Source of the DNA: Roseovarius sp. Pro17 | GTDB taxonomy: Bacteria > Pseudomonadota > Alphaproteobacteria > Rhodobacterales > Rhodobacteraceae | DNA: 64,000 nucleotides | NCBI RefSeq assembly: GCF_035599575.1 | Contig: NZ_CP141179.1 | Location: 2,170,001 to 2,234,000 of the forward strand | Direction: 5' to 3' | Shown here: positions 44,848 to 53,194 of the stretch, piece by piece | Position numbering within the stretch: the first letter of the stretch is position 1 | Layout: every line of letters begins with the position of its first letter | Made by a program: the position numbers and the translations under genes | Notes under the pieces: model-generated | The model's database searches: none | What the model was told of the DNA's origin: nothing | What the model saw: only the letters and a program-made list of their open reading frames with translations

Positions 44848-45870
44848 ATGAATGTTAGTCTGCTCACACGCCGCGTTGCGCTTGCCGCTATGACCGGTGC
44901 TGTCGCACTGGGCGCGATGGCCACGGCGGCGACTGCCGAAACCACGCGTCTGCGGTTTCACACCTATTATGGCACTGAAATTGATCCAATCATCAAAAAA
45001 TTCCGCGACGCGGTCAAAGAGGCGTCGGGCGGCGATCTGCGCGTTCAGGTCTTTCATGGTGGCGAATTGGTTGCCAGTGACCAACTGCTGGAAGCGGCAT
45101 CAAAAGGGTCCATCGACATTGCGCACGGCACTGGCGGCTATTGGTCCGGTCAGGTTGACATCGGCAACATCGAGGCCGGATTGCCCGGCGGTTGGACCAG
45201 CGTCGATGAAGCCGCAGCATTTTTTGACAGCGAGCCTGTCGATGCGTTGCTAAGAGAAGCCTATGACGAAGCCGGCGTTGTCTATCTGGGCAAGGGCTAT
45301 GGCGATGCATATGATCTGCTGACCAAAGAGCCTGTCGCCTCGCTGGAAGATTTGAAAACGCGTAAAATCCGCGCCACATCAGCCGTCGCCAAGGTGCTGG
45401 AACATTTCGATATTCCGACCGTTTATCTCCCTGCGGGTGAGCTGTATATCGGCCTGTCGACAGGCGTGATCGACGGGGCAATCTATGGTGGCCCCATCGA
45501 ATACGAGCAGCTGAAGCTGAACGAGGCGGCAAAGTACTATACGCGCCTGAACATGCTGATGCCCGGTTGGACCGATACGTTTCTGGCGAATCCAGAAACG
45601 TGGAATGCCCTGTCTGATGAACACAAAACAATCATGAAAGACGCGATTGCGCAGTATTCTGCGGACATCAGCGAATGGCTTGCCGCAGGCAACCAGTCTG
45701 TCGAGGACAAGGGCGGCGTTTTCGAATTCTCCGCACTGCCCGAGGCGGATTCCAAGGAACTGACGGTCGCGGCGCAGGTCGTCTGGCAGGAAGAGGCCGC
45801 ACGTTCCGAGCGCAATGCAAAGCTGATCGAACTGCTCGTTGAAAACGCCAAGGCACAAGGGCGTCTCTGA
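44848..45870 (+). CDS. dctP: TRAP transporter substrate-binding protein
   Basis: The 340-residue protein has a signal peptide (residues 1-30, cleavage after ATA) and a DctP fold: LRFHTYYGTEIDPIIKKFRD near 35-54, the RKIRATSAVAKVLEHF segment with the ligand-binding arginine (about 172-187), and PAGELYIGLSTGVIDGAIYG (about 193-212). TRAP proteins usually bind organic acids, sometimes amino acids or amides. The following two genes encode the permease, so the importer is complete. It is divergent from the ATP-grasp gene. Confidence 0.93.
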   Translation: MNVSLLTRRVALAAMTGAVALGAMATAATAETTRLRFHTYYGTEIDPIIKKFRDAVKEASGGDLRVQVFHGGELVASDQLLEAASKGSIDIAHGTGGYWSGQVDIGNIEAGLPGGWTSVDEAAAFFDSEPVDALLREAYDEAGVVYLGKGYGDAYDLLTKEPVASLEDLKTRKIRATSAVAKVLEHFDIPTVYLPAGELYIGLSTGVIDGAIYGGPIEYEQLKLNEAAKYYTRLNMLMPGWTDTFLANPETWNALSDEHKTIMKDAIAQYSADISEWLAAGNQSVEDKGGVFEFSALPEADSKELTVAAQVVWQEEAARSERNAKLIELLVENAKAQGRL

Positions 45871-46490
45871 TGACTTGGGTGACAAGATATCTTGTCGCTC
45901 AGGATGGCCTGTCCGAGTTTGTCGGGCGGGCCATTTCCTGGCTTACGCTGGGGATGATCGGGGTTCTGATGATCGAGATCATCTTTCGATATTTCCTCAA
46001 TTCCCCGACCCTGTGGGCGCATGAAACCAGCACGATGCTGTATGGCGCCTTTTGCATGCTGGCAGGATGCTACACGTTGCGTCACCGCGGCCATGTCCGC
46101 AGCGAAGTGATCTGGGGCGCGCTGCCCAAACGCGGGCAGGCCTTTTGCGATGTTTTGATCTTTTCGATGGGTTTTGTCGTTCTGGCCATGTTTCTAAAGT
46201 TGGCAATCGTGTTCGCCGCCGAAAGCTGGGCTGTGCTTGAATACTCCAACAAGAGCATGTGGCAGCCGCCGCTTTACCCGATCAAAACCGTCATTCCGAT
46301 AGCTGTTGGCCTAATTCTGTTGCAGAACATTGCCGAATTGCTGCGTGCCGCGCTGACCCTGTTCAAGATCGACTATGACGATCCCCGCGAACGGGAGTTC
46401 AAATCCGACATCGATCCTGAGTTGTTGCCGGTGATTTTGGACGGTGATGTTGATGAAGCCGTCGATACTGACACATTGGGCAAACGCTGA
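45870..46490 (+). CDS. dctQ: TRAP transporter small permease
   Basis: The 206-residue protein has four membrane segments (about 22-44, 55-71, 90-112 and 136-157), the DctQ pattern, with a C-terminal acidic extension (about 165-206, DYDDPREREFKSDIDPELLP). The conserved HRGHVRSEVIWGALP-like loop after helix 2 is typical. ATG 45870 overlaps the dctP stop (TGATG). It pairs with DctM to import the DctP ligand using an ion gradient. Confidence 0.9.
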   Translation: MTWVTRYLVAQDGLSEFVGRAISWLTLGMIGVLMIEIIFRYFLNSPTLWAHETSTMLYGAFCMLAGCYTLRHRGHVRSEVIWGALPKRGQAFCDVLIFSMGFVVLAMFLKLAIVFAAESWAVLEYSNKSMWQPPLYPIKTVIPIAVGLILLQNIAELLRAALTLFKIDYDDPREREFKSDIDPELLPVILDGDVDEAVDTDTLGKR

Positions 46491-46535
46491 CGCGTCGGAC
46501 GCACCGCGCCGCTGATATTTCAAGGATCTCGAAAA

Positions 46536-47849
46536 ATGGAAAACTTGGACCCGCTTGCCATCACGGGCATCATGTTCGCATCCATGCTGTTGCTTATGGC
46601 CCTTGGGGCACCGTTGGCCTGGGCGCTGACGATCTGCGGCATCGGCAGTGCCTTGGCGATCTATGGCGACGGCGGGCTCGACCTGCTGATCTCTTCGACC
46701 TTCAGCGCCATGGACAACTTCCTGCTGGTGGCCTTGCCGCTGTTCATCTTCATGGGTCTGGTGCTGCAACGCTCGGGCATTACCGACGATCTGTTCGAAA
46801 TGATACACAAGCTGATGGGGCGGTTGCCCGGTGGCCTTGGTATCGGAACGGTCATCATCTGCGCCCTGATCGCCGCAATGGCGGGCGTGTCGGGCGCGGC
46901 GACCGTCAGCCTTGGCATTATTGCCCTGCCCGCGATGTTGAATCGCGGCTACGACAAGCGGCTGGTGACAGGCACGATCATGGCTGGCGGCGCACTTGGC
47001 TTTTTGATCCCGCCCAGTGTGCTGATGATCATCTACGCCTTCCTCAGCCGCGATTCCGTGGGCAAGCTTTTTGCCGCCGGGTTGATGCCGGGGCTGATGC
47101 TTGCGGCGATCTATATTCTCTACATTCTGATCCGCTGCCGTATTAATCCAACGCTCGGCCCCCCTGCAGAAGAGCAGTTCACCACCACCGAAAAACTTAA
47201 ATCCCTGCGCTTTCTGATCGCGCCCGGCCTGCTGATCTTTACCGTGCTAGGTTGCATTATCGGTGGCATTACCTCGCCCTCCGAGGCGTCAGCCATTGGG
47301 GCATTCGGGGCCCTGCTGATCGCCGCAATCCAACGTCGCCTAAGTTGGGACACGCTGCGCTATGTCATGCTGTCCACGACCAAGCTTATGGGCATGTTGA
47401 TGTGGATCACCATCGCGGCCGTATTCTTTTCCAAGATCTATGTTGGCGTCGGTGCCGGCATGGTCGTCGGCGAGCTGATCGAGGACTACGATCTGTCGCC
47501 GAACCTTGTGATTATCGCGATGCTCGTAGCCTATTTCGTGCTCGGCATGTTTCTGGACGATTTCGCCATCGTGTTCATCACGGTGCCGCTGTTTGTCCCG
47601 ATCGTGCGGGACCTGGGGTTCGACACCACCTGGTTTGCCGTTCTGTTCATCCTTAGCATGCAGTCGGCCTATCTCACGCCGCCGTTTGGCTACAATCTGT
47701 TCTATATGAGGTCGGTTGCGCCGAAGGATGTGACAATCATAGATATCTACTGGGCGGCGCTTCCATTTGTCGGGCTGCAAATTCTTGGCCTGGCACTGGT
47801 CTTTTTGTTTCCGCAGATTGCCCTGTGGTTGCCCAGCCTCCTGTTCTGA
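46536..47849 (+). CDS. dctM: TRAP transporter large permease
   Basis: The 437-residue DctM protein has about twelve membrane segments and the conserved patterns GAPLAWALTICGIGSAL, MDNFLLVALPLFIFMGLVL, GVSGAATVSLGIIALPAML and GALGFLIPPSVLMIIYAFLS (family PPS motif). It forms the transport channel. It starts 45 bases after dctQ. Two hairpins follow its stop (47865-47946). Confidence 0.93.
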   Translation: MENLDPLAITGIMFASMLLLMALGAPLAWALTICGIGSALAIYGDGGLDLLISSTFSAMDNFLLVALPLFIFMGLVLQRSGITDDLFEMIHKLMGRLPGGLGIGTVIICALIAAMAGVSGAATVSLGIIALPAMLNRGYDKRLVTGTIMAGGALGFLIPPSVLMIIYAFLSRDSVGKLFAAGLMPGLMLAAIYILYILIRCRINPTLGPPAEEQFTTTEKLKSLRFLIAPGLLIFTVLGCIIGGITSPSEASAIGAFGALLIAAIQRRLSWDTLRYVMLSTTKLMGMLMWITIAAVFFSKIYVGVGAGMVVGELIEDYDLSPNLVIIAMLVAYFVLGMFLDDFAIVFITVPLFVPIVRDLGFDTTWFAVLFILSMQSAYLTPPFGYNLFYMRSVAPKDVTIIDIYWAALPFVGLQILGLALVFLFPQIALWLPSLLF

Positions 47850-47864
47850 TTTGCTGAGGAACCA

Positions 47865-47946
47865 AGGGGCGGTAACTCTGACAAGTGCTGTTTCAGACAG
47901 CCGCCCCTATTTCTCACGGCGATGTGGCGCAGTGAGTGCGCCACAT
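47865..47946 (+). terminator. Hairpins after the TRAP operon
   Basis: AGGGGCGG (47865-47872) pairs with CCGCCCCT (47901-47908) over a 28-base loop. ATGTGGCGCA (47922-47931) pairs perfectly with TGCGCCACAT (47937-47946) over a five-base loop. Neither has a long T-tract, so this is a probable but not certain terminator region. Confidence 0.5.
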
Positions 47947-48084
47947 TGCTGTCAGCGAGGCTTGGCCGACTTGGATCCGAGACCAGAGCGCGCCAGCTTG
48001 TTCCACTGGTTGCTGAGCGTGGGGCTTTTACTCCCGCTCTCTTCCTAGAAGCGCACTAAGACGGGCGCGTGGACAAGGGGCCGC

Positions 48085-48412
48085 CCGAACTCCGAACTTC
48101 ATGCCGTGACGGACATTCCGGAGTGACGGCCAGAAAAGCGATTACGTCGGTGCAAGCGCCCTTGTGGGCGAGCTACCAAAAGCGCGAGCCCTGATGTTAG
48201 ATCGCGGCTATGACGCGGATAGGTTCCGCGAAGCCCTTGGAGAATGTACAGATCGCGCCATGCATTCGACCGCGCAAGTTACCGATCCCGCATGACGCGA
48301 AGCTCTGTAAAAAAAACCGCCACCAATCCAGCACGGTTTTGCGTGCCTCAATGACTGGTGACGGCTGCAATGCGCTAGGACCGATAACCCAACGCGCTTC
48401 TGGCGACATACG
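48085..48412 (+). pseudogene. Decayed IS5-family transposase
   Basis: Pieces of an IS5-type transposase can be read on the plus strand in shifting frames. They are NSELHAVTD (near 48085), then QKSDYVGASALVGELPKARA and LMLDRGYDADRFREALGECT (48132-48260), then CIRPRKLPIPHDAKLCKKNR (about 48260-48315), and FACLNDW before a stop. Order and spacing match the C-terminal half of the family, including the DRGYDAD motif, but frameshifts and stops make it non-functional. The region from 47950 to 48084 shows nothing else clear. Confidence 0.72.
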
Positions 48413-48447
48413 CCCTCATAGCCGTCGTAATACTCCGGCTATGAGGG
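48413..48447 (-). terminator. Hairpin downstream of rne
   Basis: A perfect 11-base stem (CCCTCATAGCC / GGCTATGAGGG) with a 13-base loop lies 28 bases after the rne stop on the minus strand. There is no T-tract, so it may be a Rho-assisted terminator, or the end of the IS5 remnant. Confidence 0.45.
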
Positions 48448-48474
48448 CTGACTTCAGCAAAAACGCAAAGGGCT

Positions 48475-51210
48475 TTAGCGGCCCAATGACCACCAGCCCT
48501 TCCGCTTGGGCTTGGCCGAGTCCACCTCTGCCTCGGCTGGTTCAGGCGCGGCCTGAGCAACTGGAGCGGGTTCGGGCGCGGGTTGCGGCGAGGGTGCCGC
48601 AGCCGGTTGCGGTTCGGGCGCAGCTTGTGGCGCAGGCGCAGGCGCGGGCGGGAGCACGACCTCAGGTGCGATGTCTGCGGCAGGCAGGGGCGCCGCGTCG
48701 TCGCTCTTCTTTGCGCGCGGTTTGCGGGTGCGCTTGGGCTTGGGTGCCTCTTCGGTCTCGGCGTCCGCTACAGGAGCCTCGACAGCCTCGGCGCCTTCTT
48801 CGACCTTCTTGGCACGCGGCTTGCGGGTGCGTTTGGGCTTCGGCTTGTCCTCGGACGCATCTTGAGTGGTCGCATCTTGATTGAGCGCGTCAGCACTCGC
48901 CACCTCTTCTACCTTGTCCTCGCTACGCTTGTCGGCTCCGTCATTGCCAAAACCGCTTGCATCGGACTGATCGCTGTCGGAATTGCCATCATCATCGCCA
49001 TTGTCGCCGTTCTCGCCATTCTCGCGAGATTTAGAGGACTTGCGACGCCGCCGCCGGCGGCGCTTTTTCGGCTTGCCGTCGTCACCTTCGCCATTGTTTT
49101 CATCATCGCTGCGGCGACTTTGCTGCTCGCGCTCCTCATCCTCTTCGGAGGGCAGTTCATCGGGATCTGCCTCGGTCTCGCTGTCGATATCGTCCATCAG
49201 CGCGCTGTCGACCGACACGACGCGTGCGATCTGTTCGGGCACGGCGCGAGTGGCAGTTTTGAACTTTTCCAGCGCGAAGTCCGGGCTGATCAGGGACGGA
49301 TCACCCTCGATGCGCACAGACAGGCCATAGCGGGCCTCGATCTGACCGATATGTTCGCGTTTCTGGTTCATCAAAAAGTTGGCTATGCCAACCGGCGCAC
49401 GTACCAGCACTTCGAGCGAGCGGCCCTTGGTCCCCTCCTCTTCGATCTGGCGCAGGATACTGAGCGCGAGGTTGTCGTCCGAGCGGATAAGGCCCGTACC
49501 GTGGCAGGATGGGCAAGGCTGCGTCGTCGCCTCGATCATGCCGGGACGCAGGCGCTGGCGCGACATCTCCATCAGACCAAAGCCCGAAATGCGGCTGACC
49601 TGAATGCGCGCGCGGTCGGTTTTCAGCTTGTCTTTCATACGCTTTTCGACGGCGGCGTTATTCTTGCGCTCGTCCATGTCGATAAAGTCGATGACGATAA
49701 GACCCGCAAGGTCACGCAGGCGTAGCTGGCGGGCAACCTCTTCGGCGGCCTCAAGGTTGGTCTTGGTCGCGGTTTCCTCGATCGAGCCCTCTTTGGTGGC
49801 GCGGCCCGAGTTGACGTCAATGGCGACAAGCGCCTCGGTCACGCCGATCACAATGTAGCCGCCGGATTTCAGCTGAACCGTGGGGTTGAACATCGAGTTA
49901 AGGTAAGATTCCACTTGGAACCGCGCGAACAATGGCATCGTGTCCACATAATTGCGCACGTTTTTCGCGTGGGACGGCATGATCATCTTCATGAAGTCCT
50001 TGGCGATGCGGTAACCACGCTCACCCTCGACCAGCACCTCGTCGATCTCGCGGTTATAGAGGTCGCGGATCGAGCGTTTGATCAGATCGCCCTCTTCGTA
50101 AATATTGGCGGGCGCGATGGATTTCAGCGTCAACTCGCGGATCTGTTCCCACATGCGCTGGAGGTATTCGTAGTCGCGCTTGATCTCGGGCTTTGTGCGC
50201 TTGGCGCCTGCCGTGCGCACGATCAGGCCAGCGCCCTTGGGCACGTCGATCTCGCTGGCGATCTCTTTCAGCTTCTTGCGGTCCGGCGCATTAGTGATCT
50301 TGCGACTGATGCCACCGCCGCGCGCTGTGTTGGGCATCAGGACGCAGTAGCGACCAGCGAGCGACAGGTAAGTGGTCAGTGCGGCGCCCTTGTTGCCACG
50401 CTCTTCCTTGACGACCTGAACCAACAGGATCTGGCGGACCTTGACGACTTCCTGGATCTTGTACTTGCGCGGACGCGGCTTGCGCGGGGGGCGGATGTCG
50501 TCCTGGCTGTCCTCGTCGGCGACGGTTTCGATATCGTCGTCCTTATCGGCGGCGTCCACGCCTTCATCAGCGTCGTCGTCGCCCGTTGACTTTGAACGTG
50601 TTCGCGTGCGTGTGCGGGTGCGACGCGGCTTGGGCGCGTCATCTCCGTTGTCGGTGTCATTGTTGTCCGAGGCGTCGCCATCAGGCTCTTCCACGGGCGT
50701 TTCAGCCACCCGCTCCATCGGCGAACTGCCTTCTTCGTCGTTGTCGCTGTCGCCATCGCTGTGGTCGATCATCTCCATGCCCGCCACGTCGGTGCCAGAC
50801 ACGTCTGCGCTGGTCACGGCGTCATCGGATGACGTGTTCTCTGCCTTTGAACGGCCGCGCCCACCGCGCGAGCGGCCTTTGGGCTGGGAGCGTTCCTCAT
50901 CCTCGGCCTCCTGGGCCTCAGCATAGGCGCGCTCTTCCTCCATCAACGCCTCACGGTCGGCGATGGGGATCTGGTAATAATCGGGATGAATTTCCGAAAA
51001 CGCCAGGAAACCGTGGCGATTTCCGCCGTAGTCGATGAACGCCGCCTGAAGTGACGGCTCGACGCGTGTTACCTTGGCGAGATAGATATTTCCGGCGAGT
51101 TGCCGTCTGTTTTCGGATTCGAAATCAAATTCTTCGACTTTGTTTCCGTCCACCACCACAACGCGAGTTTCCTCGGCGTGGGTGGCATCGATAAGCATTT
51201 TCTTGGCCAT
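48475..51210 (-). CDS. rne: Ribonuclease E/G
   Basis: This is the main endoribonuclease for mRNA decay and RNA processing. The 911-residue protein has an S1 domain interrupted by an acidic low-complexity insert (about residues 75-250, rich in Asp, Glu and Ser). The catalytic RNase E/G region follows, with VAIDVNSGRATKEGSIEETA and LIVIDFIDMDERKN, and then the zinc-link cysteines CPSCHGTG. A long C-terminal tail (about 640-911) has the basic module PKPKRTRKPRAKK twice and an Ala/Pro-rich end for degradosome contacts. ATG 51210 (MAKKMLIDATHAEETRV) matches the family start. Confidence 0.95.
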   Translation of the reverse strand: MAKKMLIDATHAEETRVVVVDGNKVEEFDFESENRRQLAGNIYLAKVTRVEPSLQAAFIDYGGNRHGFLAFSEIHPDYYQIPIADREALMEEERAYAEAQEAEDEERSQPKGRSRGGRGRSKAENTSSDDAVTSADVSGTDVAGMEMIDHSDGDSDNDEEGSSPMERVAETPVEEPDGDASDNNDTDNGDDAPKPRRTRTRTRTRSKSTGDDDADEGVDAADKDDDIETVADEDSQDDIRPPRKPRPRKYKIQEVVKVRQILLVQVVKEERGNKGAALTTYLSLAGRYCVLMPNTARGGGISRKITNAPDRKKLKEIASEIDVPKGAGLIVRTAGAKRTKPEIKRDYEYLQRMWEQIRELTLKSIAPANIYEEGDLIKRSIRDLYNREIDEVLVEGERGYRIAKDFMKMIMPSHAKNVRNYVDTMPLFARFQVESYLNSMFNPTVQLKSGGYIVIGVTEALVAIDVNSGRATKEGSIEETATKTNLEAAEEVARQLRLRDLAGLIVIDFIDMDERKNNAAVEKRMKDKLKTDRARIQVSRISGFGLMEMSRQRLRPGMIEATTQPCPSCHGTGLIRSDDNLALSILRQIEEEGTKGRSLEVLVRAPVGIANFLMNQKREHIGQIEARYGLSVRIEGDPSLISPDFALEKFKTATRAVPEQIARVVSVDSALMDDIDSETEADPDELPSEEDEEREQQSRRSDDENNGEGDDGKPKKRRRRRRRKSSKSRENGENGDNGDDDGNSDSDQSDASGFGNDGADKRSEDKVEEVASADALNQDATTQDASEDKPKPKRTRKPRAKKVEEGAEAVEAPVADAETEEAPKPKRTRKPRAKKSDDAAPLPAADIAPEVVLPPAPAPAPQAAPEPQPAAAPSPQPAPEPAPVAQAAPEPAEAEVDSAKPKRKGWWSLGR

Positions 51211-51560
51211 GTTGTCCGTTCGCATCCGGGCACGCGCGCCCACCCCGGTGGGGCGGCGTCGTGCAGGGGATGTCTGATTGAGGCGAAGTCAGGCGCGCTG
51301 GCGGCGGTGCCGTATCGGCCCCCCGTCGGACTAAAATCCTGTGTAGCGCGCGTCATCGCGTTTCTTCTCCGGCGCCATATGCGGCGCCCATGATATATCC
51401 GATGCACTCCCAAAGGGAGGCCCGGCGTTAATGCGGCCCCCCTTGCGAGGGACCTGATCGGTCTGCCCGAACGTGCCAGCATGAATGCCTACACAAGTGT
51501 CCGAAGCAGCGAAACTCATATGGAGAGGCGCGATTTTTAGCGCGCAATCCATAAGCTACA
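51211..51560 (-). promoter_or_regulatory. Long rne 5' leader, probably structured
   Basis: About 350 bases upstream of rne contain no convincing gene but several foldable elements. These include GGCGCC repeated six bases apart (around 51368-51390), a GGGAGTGCATCGGATATATC segment that looks conserved-like, and complementary GC-rich blocks. RNase E genes commonly have long leaders through which the enzyme regulates its own mRNA, so this is the likely role. From 51561 to 51852 I see no supportable gene or site. Confidence 0.4.
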
Positions 51561-51852
51561 CTAAAGCGCGGGGGGGCATAATGACAATGGGCAAAATGCC
51601 AATTGGAAGGATAGAGGGTGATGAGCAGGCCGGTCACACGCTTGCCCGTCAGGCCAAAGACGTGGCGAAAATACACGGCGTGCCTTTGGTGTCACAGGTG
51701 GCGTTACGACGACAGCCGATATGTTTTTGGCCCTCCAAAAACCCCTTATCACCACTGAGGCTCCCGTGATTGGCCAAACGCCAGATACCGGGAGAGGCAG
51801 TCGTGCAGCCGACGGCTTTGACTGGGCGTCGGGTGAAAAGAGAGCTGGCCTC

Positions 51853-53187
51853 TTACAGGTAATCCGATCGCTGAAGCGCGTATTTTGCCATCTTCTCGTT
51901 CAGGGTCCGACGCGGCAGGCACAGTTCGTCCATGACGGCGGCAATACTACCCTTGTGGCGGCGCATGGTGTTGTCGATCAGCATCCGCTCGAACGCTTCG
52001 ACATACTCCTTCAACGGCTTGCCTTCGGTCGTCATCACGGGCTGCATGTCCTGATGATCCGACATGAGTAGCGAAACGATGGTACCCGATCCGCGCCGCG
52101 ATTGAAGCACCGCGCGTTCAGCTACGTTAAAGAGCTGACGCACATTTCCCGGCCATGGCGCCTGTAGCAATTGCGCGGCCTCCTGCGCGCTGACCTGCGG
52201 CGCGTCGCAACCGTAATCGTCGGCAAACTGGTCGGCAAAGCGAGTGAACAGCGTCAGAATATCCTCGCCGCGCTGGCGCAACGGCGGAACGGTAATCCGC
52301 AAACTGGCCAAACGGTAAAACAGATCCGGGCGCAGCGCGTCCTCGGACGTCTTGCCCTCATCCTGAAGGTTGCTGATGGCGACCAGCCGCGTCTCGGGCG
52401 GTGTGCCTTCCTCGTTCAGCCAAGTCAGCAGACGCGCTTGCAAGGCGTCGCTCAGAGCCTCGATATCCTCTAGCACCAGGGTGCCGCCACGCGCCTCTTC
52501 TACGGCAGGCAGGCGGCTGTCGTCGGGGTTCATCGGACCAAAGAGGCGGGTGGCCAACTGCTCCTGCTCGAAGGCGGCGCATGACACCAGCACAAATTTC
52601 TTGCCCGCGCGCGCGCCGACAGCATGAAGGGCGTGGGCCACAAGCGTCTTGCCGGTCCCCGTTTCGCCATCGATCAGCACATGGCCGTCGGCCTGTCCCA
52701 AATCGAGAATGTCCTCTTTCAGCCGTTCCATCACGGGGCTGGAGCCGATGAGTTTCTTCATCAGTTGGCCGCCATCAGATAACTCACGGCGCAGGGCGCG
52801 GTTGTCCAGCGTCAGGCGGCGGGCATGCGTGGCCTTTTTCGCCAGCTCGGTCATGCGGTCCGGGTTGAACGGCTTTTCCAGGAAATCATACGCGCCAACG
52901 CGCATCGCCTCGACGGCCATCGGCACGTCGCCATGGCCGGTGATCATGATCACGGGCAGCGTGCTGTCGGTGCCCATCAGCTTTTTCAGGAATTGCATCC
53001 CGTCCATGCCGGGCATCCGGATATCGGTCACCACGATGCCGGGATAATCGGCGCCCAGTTTCTTCAGCGCGTCCTCGGCGCTGGGGAACGTTTCGGTGTC
53101 ATAGCCAGAAAGAGCCAGCCATTGGCTGATCGACTGGCGCATGTCCTTTTCGTCGTCGACGATCGCAATCTTCATCGCATTGGCCAT
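51853..53187 (-). CDS. dctD: DctD-type response regulator lacking the sigma-54 contact motif
   Basis: The 444-residue protein has a receiver domain with D55 (VVTDIRMPGMDG), an AAA+ domain with Walker A GETGTGKT (174-181), and a C-terminal Fis-type helix-turn-helix (about 405-440). The GAFTGA loop, expected near residue 215-225, is missing: the sequence there is LFGPMNPDDSRL. Walker B reads VLEDIE rather than the usual FLDEI. It therefore may not activate sigma-54 polymerase. ATG 53187 is chosen with GGAG ten bases upstream; it is seven bases after dctB. Confidence 0.88.
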   Translation of the reverse strand: MANAMKIAIVDDEKDMRQSISQWLALSGYDTETFPSAEDALKKLGADYPGIVVTDIRMPGMDGMQFLKKLMGTDSTLPVIMITGHGDVPMAVEAMRVGAYDFLEKPFNPDRMTELAKKATHARRLTLDNRALRRELSDGGQLMKKLIGSSPVMERLKEDILDLGQADGHVLIDGETGTGKTLVAHALHAVGARAGKKFVLVSCAAFEQEQLATRLFGPMNPDDSRLPAVEEARGGTLVLEDIEALSDALQARLLTWLNEEGTPPETRLVAISNLQDEGKTSEDALRPDLFYRLASLRITVPPLRQRGEDILTLFTRFADQFADDYGCDAPQVSAQEAAQLLQAPWPGNVRQLFNVAERAVLQSRRGSGTIVSLLMSDHQDMQPVMTTEGKPLKEYVEAFERMLIDNTMRRHKGSIAAVMDELCLPRRTLNEKMAKYALQRSDYL

Positions 53188-53194
53188 TCTCTGG

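Noticed and set aside
48583..49725. 380-codon plus-strand frame opposite rne
   Set aside because: It is antisense to the RNase E tail and catalytic domain; the low-complexity Leu/Arg-rich translation reflects the opposite strand.
51485..51769. Frames of 60-95 codons on both strands upstream of dctD
   Set aside because: No ribosome sites, domains or membrane/signal features; the region has no supportable gene.
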